A DNA stretch of 35,732 bases from Psilocybe azurescens (Eukaryota; Basidiomycota; Agaricomycetes; Agaricales; Agrocybaceae), in NCBI GenBank assembly GCA_023853785.1, contig JAJIRX010001061.1, positions 1-35,732 on the forward strand, written 5' to 3'. A model generated the notes under the pieces. The model was not told where the DNA came from and made no database searches. It saw only the letters and a list, made by a program, of their open reading frames with translations. The position numbers were made by a program, and so were the translations under genes. This document shows positions 22,889 to 30,500 of this stretch, in pieces. How positions within the stretch are numbered: the first letter of the stretch is position 1; each line of letters begins with the position of its first letter.

Positions 22889-23113
22889 TCATTTAACTCT
22901 ATCACGGTAACTCCATTTTAAATACAACCCTGGGGCACAGCGCACAGCTCTTGTAAAAGTCCACTGTTCTGTAGTCGCACTGTAGGACAAAATATAATAT
23001 ACAGTTTGTTCACTGCATCGTGCAAGGATAGCTATCTCTGGGGTAGTTTTCTGTTGTTTATTGTACCACACAAGAATACCACAATGCATATCTTGAGAAA
23101 TAGGAGGGGCCAT
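22889..23113 (-). pseudogene. Tc1/mariner-like transposase, N-terminal helix-turn-helix fragment
   Basis: From ATG at 23113 the minus strand reads MAPPISQDMHCGILVWYNKQ, then TTPEIAILARCSEQTVYYIL. This matches the start of fungal Tc1-like transposases: a short MxPPIS lead, then a helix-turn-helix that binds the transposon ends. The rest of the 74-codon frame no longer looks like the family, so a frameshift follows about residue 43. The catalytic DDE part is absent here. It is a separate scrap from the transposase tail at 26889-27191, on the opposite strand. Confidence 0.65.
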
Positions 23114-23293
23114 TGGAGTACAAAAGTCTTTCCATTCAATAAATACCTACATATGCCATTGTTACCAATGCCTGCATGCGCAAGATCTATCCCAACACCA
23201 CAAAACTGGGAAAAATAAGGTTTGAAGTGACAAGTTGGTCACATCAAATGGCTTGAGGAAAATTTTGGACTGCAAAAAATACGCAAGTCACTG

Positions 23294-23436
23294 TAATCAA
23301 TACATCTATGATGTGCAGGGAACTTGCTATTATACACCCTAATCAAACAGGTTTGACCGCTTATTGTGGACATCACGTGCTGACCTTGGACTATTACAAG
23401 GTCCTCACATGATCATCATCAAAAATCTAGAATAAA
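23294..23436 (+). repeat. Hairpin repeat unit, single copy
   Basis: Third unit of the approximately 150-bp family. The stem bounded by ATCACGTG and CACATGAT is partly mismatched. Inner GACCTTG...CAAGGTC pairing is perfect over 7 pairs (GACCTTG with CAAGGTC, near 23370-23405). Confidence 0.85.
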
Positions 23437-23937
23437 TCAATATGGCCAGAAAGCCAAATATTCCCACTATCTATCATTCTGAACCATATGCAAAAACTTG
23501 GCATACAAGATATATATCTAAAGTTTCAGGAAAATACAACTTTAAGTAGATTGACGAGGTGAACTACTACTATCAGTGTAATTTTAATCAATTCATATGT
23601 CCCCACATTACATGGTTGTTAAGTTTGTAACAGATGTCATATCCCTCACAAGTGATCACCCAGTGGTGGAAACCTTATTAATTATCAAAGGCGATCCCTG
23701 TGCCCAGAAATCACAAAAGCTGTCCACTAAATTAGGCGATCACCTGTTTGGTAGTTAAACATCACTGTGCCACACGGGAGATCTCCCCACAGATCAAATG
23801 CATTGGCAATTGAAATCTTGTCTACAACTCAACATATGGTGGACTACTAGATCCAACCATAACACTTGTGATTTGCAATGCAACCGACGTGAGTGAGGGA
23901 TTGCCCAGTTAGCGATCGCCACTCAATACTATAGGTA
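23437..23937. other. AT-rich DNA without a recognised gene
   Basis: Contains several GATC-centred palindromes (AGTGATCACC, GGCGATCACC, TAGCGATCGCCA at 23910-23922), a motif type that recurs to 24800. No coding feature. Confidence 0.45.
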
Positions 23938-24185
23938 ACTTGATATTATCTTCAAATAAGCGCTGTAGCCTAGGAAAACTAGTACTTTCCACTATTATAA
24001 TGGGTGCAGCAAAGGCTAGGCAGCACGCAACCCATTTCCTTCCGTTTCTGTTTGTCTACTTCAATCATCACAAACCAAGGCATCTATTTAGTCTATATAA
24101 ACAGTCCTGTATCCTAGAATAGGAATCAAGTAATCTATGCCCCAAATTTGATATCAGAATCTACTTTGAATAAGAACATATGTGT
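23938..24185 (+). repeat. Dispersed repeat, copy 2 (partner 21064-21315)
   Basis: Same block order as 21064-21315, including CTAGTACTTTCCACTATTAT. Non-coding. Confidence 0.8.
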
Positions 24186-24604
24186 TATACTTCAAGAACT
24201 AGTAATTTGTGTGATAAGAAATCAAACACTACAGTTCACCATAAGATATTAGGCGGTACCTGGTTTAGTGAGCGATCGCGATTGTTATATTCAATGTCAG
24301 GGGTATTAGACTTGATAAGCAGGCTTTTATAAGTCATCCGTGGACTGCCCTGGGGATTGTTCAGTGGGGATTAGAACCCTATATGGCTAGCAGTTGCTCA
24401 TAGTAACTAGGGACGACTGTCAAAGAAATCTGTCTGTGCAATATGTTGCCCATTGTAATTAAGGACTGTGAACTTGTGTGCCCAGTTGCTTAGAGGAACT
24501 AAGAATATGTTATACTGTAATACGGGCGATCACTCATAGTTTTTTATATTTTGAGTTTGAGTTTTAAAAGAATAACAAAGCAATCTGATAAGTGCCTCGT
24601 GTGC

Positions 24605-24815
24605 ACTTGCCCCCAAAACAATCCACTTGATATTTGGAGATCACCCTCATTGCGAGTGATCATCCTTGATATTATTAGTGCTCTGTGTACACTCGCCCAC
24701 AAAAAGCGATCCCCTTGATATTGGTGATAACCCTCACTGCAAGCAATTGCCCTTGATATTTGGTGATCACCCTCACTGCGAAATATCGCTCTTGATATTT
24801 GGTGGTCACTGATGC
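24605..24815 (+). repeat. Degenerate tandem repeat with GATCACCCTCACTGCGA motif
   Basis: Four to five imperfect units combine CTTGATATTTGGTGATCACC with CTCACTGCGA and a GCAAT/GCGAT-type end, spaced about 35-60 bases apart. A 129-codon minus frame (24933-24544) through them is a repeat artefact. Confidence 0.75.
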
Positions 24816-24902
24816 GGGAATGAAGTTGTCTAAAATACACCAGCTTGATGTGCTTGGGAACCTTAGTATGATTTCCTATGAAATGTACTCTTAGGAAAGT
24901 TG

Positions 24903-25125
24903 CCAAATTAGGTGACCGTTGCCAGGAAATCATGATGTCACGGCATCAGTTTGTGTTGTTTTTGGCTCAGACTTGGCAGGAGTGTAGCTCTCTCAATTCT
25001 GCATCGATTTGTACAAAAAATTTCTAAAAATAAGGTAACATTTTTCACTACACACTAATTACATAAAAATCTGTGTAAATTTATAGGTAACCCATGCAGT
25101 TCTCTTGCGAGAAGTGAGAAAGAGA
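24903..25125 (+). repeat. Second copy of the right part of 21348-21762
   Basis: Aligns with about 21565-21785: shared ATGTCACGGCATCAGTTTG, TTGGCAGGAGT, AAAAATAAGGTAA and GAAGTGAGAAAGAGAATAAG. It leads into hairpin units just as the first copy does, so the two belong to one longer repeat. Confidence 0.85.
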
Positions 25126-25212
25126 ATAAGGGATGTTCTTACAGAAGTGGGCCAAACTATATACTACTGCAAAACAAGGGCTCTATGTTTGTGATTCAAA
25201 CCTTGTCTAATC

Positions 25213-25672
25213 TAATCAATACATCTGTGACATGCAGAGAACTTGCCATTGTAGACCCCAATCAAACAAGTTTGACCGCTTAATATAAAGATCACGTGCT
25301 GACCTTGAATTGTTGCAAGGTCCTCACGTGATTATCATCAAAATAAAAAATATCCGGCTCCTGTCTAATCTAATCAATACATCTGTGATGTGCAGAGAAC
25401 TTGCCCCAATCAAACAAGTTTGACTGCTTATTATGAAGATCACGTGCTGACCTTGGATTATTGTGAGGTCTCCATGTGATCACCATCAAAAATCAATAAT
25501 ATCTGTCTCCTGTCTAATCTAATCAATACATCTATGATGGGCAGGGAACTTGCTATTATACACCCTAATCAAAGCGAGTTTGACCGCTTATTGTGAGGGA
25601 TCACGTGCTGACCTTGGACTATGACAAGGTCCTCACGTGATCACCATCAAAAATCTAGAATATCTGGCTCCT
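25213..25672 (+). repeat. Hairpin repeat unit, 3 tandem units
   Basis: Units start near 25213, 25371 and 25520. Outer arms are GATCACGTG with CACGTGATT, CATGTGATC and CACGTGATC respectively. The inner GACCTTG/AAGGTC or GAGGTC stem is kept in all. With the units at 21871, 22030 and 23294 this makes six copies. Confidence 0.9.
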
Positions 25673-26264
25673 TTGCTTGTTTGTGAACTTCTGCAGGATC
25701 ATTGTAGTAGTTATGATGTTTTTTAATGTTTATAGAGAAAGAACCAGTATATGAAGATTCCAACTCATTTGGTAATTTCAGATGTATAGCCCAAAATTAC
25801 ATTGAATATGTTTTTTTCTATATATATACAGCTATCTTCACAGAGTGGCTTCCTAAAATCATAAAAATTGGCAGGGCAGTGTATTTATACTGCAAGAACA
25901 TAACTAGGTGATAAAAAGTATTTTTTCAACAAGGTTGATTTATAGCAGGTATAATATCAATATCTCATAAAACAGCCTGTAGCTCAGTCAATATTTGTTG
26001 TAAAATCAAAATTTTTGAAGGAGGATGATCCTAAGGAAGGCCCAGAGCATACCTGATAGATTTTTTGAATTTTGAAATTTGGTCATTTTCAACTGATGTT
26101 TGACAATGGGTACCCTGATTTGTAATAGCCAAACCCAAACCCAATCAAACCCAAACTGAACTTACCCAAAAAGGTAATACTAACAATTACTGTATTAGGG
26201 AAGAATACATGAGATGTATCTCAGGACCGGCAACTTTCCTCACGAACGGATCTTACCAAAAACA
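25673..26264. other. AT-rich DNA without a recognised gene
   Basis: Includes an AAACCCAAACCCAATC run near 26130-26155, too short and irregular to be telomeric. No coding feature. The left edge of the structured element that follows cannot be fixed. Confidence 0.45.
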
Positions 26265-26722
26265 AAGCACCGCTGGCTTAGTAAGCTGCCCAACACCTAG
26301 GTTAGTAAGCAGCCCAACACAAAGCACCGCCGGATTAGTAGGTAAACCCTGTAGTCCGGATCGTTTGACCGGTACCTTGGCCCCGGATTTATCCGGGTAG
26401 CATAAGTGTATGAATAGACGATTATAAAGTCTAGTGTCTATTCTCGACATGATTGGTAAGCTATTACACTGACATGACTAATCTTTTAGTCAGATTGACC
26501 GATTGGAGCAATCCGGTCAATTCATAATCAAGATGAATTGATCACTAATCCACCCCACGATGTTATTGGTAATGAGTCGGTCGACTCTATTGTAATCAGT
26601 CAGCAAGACCCTTGACGTTCCCGCATCTGCGAGAAAGATTACAAAGATAACAATAAAAGGATGAGTAATCAATAGTCGATTTGCTAAGAATAGGCACTTA
26701 GCTTAGTAAATGCGTGCCTATT
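26265..26722 (+). ncRNA. Hairpin-rich non-coding tract upstream of a hammerhead ribozyme
   Basis: Short direct repeats come first: TTAGTAAGC(T/A)GCCCAACAC twice, and ACAAAGCACCGC(T/C)GG twice, in 26265-26340. Strong hairpins follow: CCCGGAT/ATCCGGG (26382-26397), GAATAGAC/GTCTATTC (26412-26443), TGACTAA/TTAGTCA (26475-26492), TTGACCGATTG with CAAT-C-CGGTCAA (26495-26520), TCAATTCAT/ATGAATTGA (26517-26541, overlapping the previous stem, so the two compete), GAGTC/GACTC (26574-26587) and AATAGGCAC/GTGCCTATT (26689-26722). No reading frame fits. An A-box-like TGGCTTAGTAAG at 26276 hints at pol III transcription but no convincing B box was found. I infer one structured RNA together with the ribozyme; transcription is unproven. 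Confidence 0.5.
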
Positions 26723-26752
26723 TTAAGAGCATTTAGTAATATTCCTTACATA

Positions 26753-26827
26753 CGATAGCTACTGATGAGTCTATAAAGACGAAATGGCTACTTTGGATAC
26801 CCCTCCAAAGTCATTTAGCACATATCG
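26753..26827 (+). ncRNA. Hammerhead ribozyme, type I
   Basis: The core is complete. CTGATGA (26762-26768) is followed by stem II GTCT-ATAA-AGAC (26769-26780) and GAAA (26781-26784). Stem III is formed by A84-T85-G86 and 26790-26797 (ACTTTGGA) pairing with 26804-26811 (TCCAAAGT) and C-A-T (26812-26814), with a 3-base bulge and a 6-base loop. The predicted cleavage is after T26815 (16.1 = U, 17 = U). Stem I pairs GCTA (26758-26761) with TAGC (26816-26819) and, across an internal loop, CGAT (26753-26756) with ATCG (26824-26827). Stem I is open to the flanks, so this is type I, the form known from Penelope-like elements and retrozymes. U at 17 is allowed but less common than C. Confidence 0.85.
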
Positions 26828-26888
26828 CCCTATCACTTACAGTGTAACCTGCAGATTTCGCTTTTAGCACCACCTCTCCCCAAACCCC

Positions 26889-27191
26889 AAGGATAATGAC
26901 CCCAAACACACCTCCAAAAAAGCTCAAGAATGGTTTTTGGCCAATGATGTTGAAGTTATAGAGTGGCCACCCCAAACCTCTGATCTCAACTCCATTGAAC
27001 ACCTTTGAGTTTACCTCAAAAGGCAAATGAACACCTATGAGACACCACCCAAAGGAGCATTTGGATTGTGGGAGAGATTGGCAAAGGAATGGATTGAAAT
27101 AACTTCAGAAACATGCCAAAGGCTTATAGAAAGCATGCCAAGGAGAATAGAGGCTGTTATCAAGGCAAAGGGAGCCCATACTAAGTACTAG
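26889..27191 (+). pseudogene. Tc1/mariner-like transposase, C-terminal part
   Basis: The plus strand reads KDNDPKHTSKKAQEWFLAND, EWPPQTSDLNSIEHL, then a TGA where the family has Trp, then VYLKRQMNTYE, LIESMPRRIEAVIKAKGAH and TKY with TAG at 27189-27191. DNDPKHTS and WPPQ(S)PDLNPIEHLW are hallmark blocks of Tc1 DDE transposases, holding the second catalytic Asp and the third acidic residue region. Everything upstream of the second block is missing: sequence before 26889 is unrelated and leads back to the hammerhead. It is therefore 5'-truncated and carries a nonsense codon. Confidence 0.9.
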
Positions 27192-27381
27192 ATAGAGAGT
27201 CAAAAACTGTCCCAATGCTCCATTATTTTGTAAATTCCATTACTTAATCAGTTACTGTTAAAATCATGTCACCTTGGTAAGAAATATGTTAGTCACATGT
27301 TAAACTATAACATATAATATTTTCAGATTTGTACATAATTTATTGCCCAAGTTATTAAACAATTATTGAGAAAGTGCCAAA

Positions 27382-27409
27382 CATTGGGACGGTTTTTTGA
27401 GCTACTGTA
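27382..27409 (-). repeat. Right terminal inverted repeat of the Tc1-like element
   Basis: Read inward on the minus strand the end is TACAGTAGCTCAAAAAAC then CGTCCCAATG, a typical Tc1-like end with a TA target dinucleotide at 27408-27409. A related inverted copy, CAAAAACTGTCCCAATG, lies at 27201-27217 just after the transposase stop codon. The left terminal repeat is not in the window next to this fragment. Confidence 0.75.
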
Positions 27410-27589
27410 AATGCTCAACAGAAGACAAGCAAACAGCAAAAGGAAAAAACTATCAACAGACTGATTTACCATGGGAGAGATGAGCACAGTAAGAATATCA
27501 CAGTAAGTAGAATGAAAATATACAGAAAAGGAGTAAACAACAAGTTTGCTGAAGTTTTGGGATGGGGATTGTTGCAATCCATTACAATA

Positions 27590-30500
27590 GCTATGCTTAG
27601 GAGGGTGGTGCTGCTTTCTTTCCACTATCACCACCACCTCAAGGACTTCTGCTTCCCTTCACTGTCCCTGGTTCCTGTACATGTATGCAAGATTGGCTAT
27701 GCTTGTGACTGTGGAAGGATGATCATCGCCAAGCAGCTGCTTCCTTTTCTCCATCACCACCACCTCAAGCACCTCCGCTTTGTTCCACTGCCCCTGGATC
27801 TTGTACGTGGCTGCAAGATTGGCCATGCTCATGAGCGTGTCAGAATGATCATTTCCAAGCAGCTGCTTTCTCTTCTCCATCACCACCATCTCTAGCACCT
27901 CTGCTTTCTTCCACTGCCCCTGGTTCCTGTATGTGGCTGCAAGATTGGCCATACTTGTGAGTGTGTGAGGATGATCTTCGCCAAGCAGCTGCTGCCTTTT
28001 CTCCATCACCACCACCTCAAGCACCTCTGCTTCTTTCTACTGCCTCTGGTTCCAGTACGTGGCTGCAAGATTGGCCATGCTCATGAGTGTGTCAGAATGA
28101 TCATTTCCAAGCAGCAGCTTTCTCTTCTCCATCACCACCATCTCAAGCACCTCTGCTTTCTTCCACTGGCCCTGGTTCCTGTACGTGTCTGCAAGATTGG
28201 CCATACTTGTGAGTGTGTCAGGATGATCATTGCCAAGCAGCTGCTTCCTTTTCTCCATCACCACCACCTCAAGCACCTCTGCTTCATTCCACTGCCCCTG
28301 GTTCCAGTATGTGGCTGCAAGATTGGCCATGCTCATGAGTGTGTCAGGATGATCATTGCCAAGCAGCAGCTTTCTCTTCTCCATCACCACCATCTCAAGC
28401 ACCTCTGCTTTCTTCCACTGCCCCTGGTTCCTGTACGTGTCTGCAAGATTGGCCATACTTGTGAGAGTGTCAGGATGATCATTGCCAAGCAGCTGCTTGC
28501 TCTTCTCCATCACCACCACCTCAAGCACCTCTGCTTCATTCCACTGCCCCTGGTTCCTGTACGTGGCTGCAAGATTGGCCATGCTCATGAGTGTGTCAGG
28601 ATGATCATTTCCAAGCAGCAGCTTTCTCTTCTCCATCACCACCATCTCAAGCACCTCTGCTTTCTTCCACTGCCCCTGGTTCCTGTGCATGACTGCAAGA
28701 TTGCTAATGCTCATGAGTGTGTGAGGATGATCATCACCAAGCAGCTGCTTCCTCTTCTCCATCACCACCACGTCAAGTGCTTCTGCTTCCTTCAACCTCC
28801 CCTGGGTCCAGTATGTGGCGGCAAGATTGGCCATGCTTGTGAGTGTGTGAGGATGATCATTGCCAAGCAGCTGCTTGCTCTTCTCCATCACCACCACCTC
28901 AAGCACCTCTGCTTCATTCCACTGCCCCTGGTTCCTGTACGTGGCTGCAAGATTGGCCATGCTCATGAGTGTGTCAGGATGATCATCACCAAGCAGCTGC
29001 TTCCTCTTCTCCATCACCACCACCTCAAGCACCTCTGCTTCATTCCACTGCCCCTGGTTCCTGTACGTGGCTGCAAGATTGGCCATGCTTGTGAGTGTAT
29101 CAGGATGATCATCGCCAATCAGCTGCTTCCTCTTCCCCATCACCACCACCTCAAGCACCTCTGCTTTCTTCCACTGCCCCTGGTTCCTGTACGTGGCTGC
29201 AAGATTGGCCATACTTGTGAGTGTATCAGGATGATCATTGCCAAGCAGCTGCTTGCTCTTCTCCATCACCACCACCTCAAGCACCTCTGCTTCATTCCAC
29301 TGCCCCTGGTTCCTGTACGTGGCTGCAAGATTGGCCATGCTTATGAGTGTGTCAGGATGATCATTGCCAAGCAGCTGCTTGCTCTTCTCCATCACCACCA
29401 CCTCAAGCACCTCTGCTTCATTCCACTGCCCCTGGTTCCTGTACGTGGCTGCAAGATTGGCCATGCTTATGAGTGTGTCAGGATGATCATTGCCAAGCAG
29501 CTGCTTGCTCTTCTCCATCACCACCATCTCAAGCACCTCTGCTTTCTTCCACTGCCCCTGGTTCCTGTACGTGGCTGCAAGATTGGTCATGCTCATGAGT
29601 GTGTGAGGATGATCATTGCCAAGCAGCTGCTTGCTCTTCTCCATCACCACCACCTCAAGCACCTCTGCTTCATTCCACTGCCCCTGGTTCCTGTACGTGG
29701 CTGCAAGATTGGCCATGCTTATGAGTGTGTCAGGATGATCATTGCCAAGCAGCTGCTTCCTCTTCTCCATCACCACCACCTCAAGCACCTCTGCTTCATT
29801 CCACTGCCCCTGGTTCCTGTACGTGGCTGCAAGATTGGCCATGCTTATGAGTGTGTCAGGATGATCATTGCCAAGCAGCTGCTTGCTCTTCTCCATCACC
29901 ACCATCTCTAGCACCTCTGCTTTCTTCCACTGCCCCTGGTTCCAGTATGTGGCTGCAAGATTGGCCATGCTCCTGAGTGTGTGAGGATGATCATTGCCAA
30001 GCAGCTGCTTGCTCTTCTCCATCACCACCACCTCAAGCACCTCTGCTTCATTCCACTGCCCCTGGTTCCTGTACGTGGCTGCAAGATTGGCCATGCTTAT
30101 GAGTGTGTCAGGATGATCATTGCCAAGCAGCTGCTTGCTCTTCTCCATCACCACCACCTCAAGCACCTCTGCTTCATTCCACTGCCCCTGGTTCCTGTAC
30201 GTGGCTGCAAGATTGGCCATGCTTATGAGTGTGTCAGGATGATCATTGCCAAGCAGCTGCTTGCTCTTCTCCATCACCACCATCTCTAGCACCTCTGCTT
30301 TCTTCCACTGCCCCTGGTTCCTGTACGTGGCTGCAAGATTGGCCATGCTCCTGAGTGTGTGAGGATGATCATTGCCAAGCAGCTGCTTGCTCTTCTCCAT
30401 CACCACCACCTCAAGTGCTTCTGCTTTTTCCACTGCCCCTGGTTCCTGTACGTGGCTGCAAGATTGGCCATGCTTGTGAGTGTGTCAGGATGATCATTGC

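Noticed and set aside
26125..26160. Telomere-like AAACCC repeats
   Set aside because: Only a few irregular copies, inside unrelated DNA, and not the usual fungal TTAGGG complement.
27965..29911. Plus-strand open frame of 648 codons (His/Leu/Cys-rich repeats)
   Set aside because: It is the antisense of the TPR array. Repeats of 126 bp without stops in one frame give long frames on the other strand; the composition (HHHHLKHLC) is not protein-like and the minus strand has clear TPR signatures.
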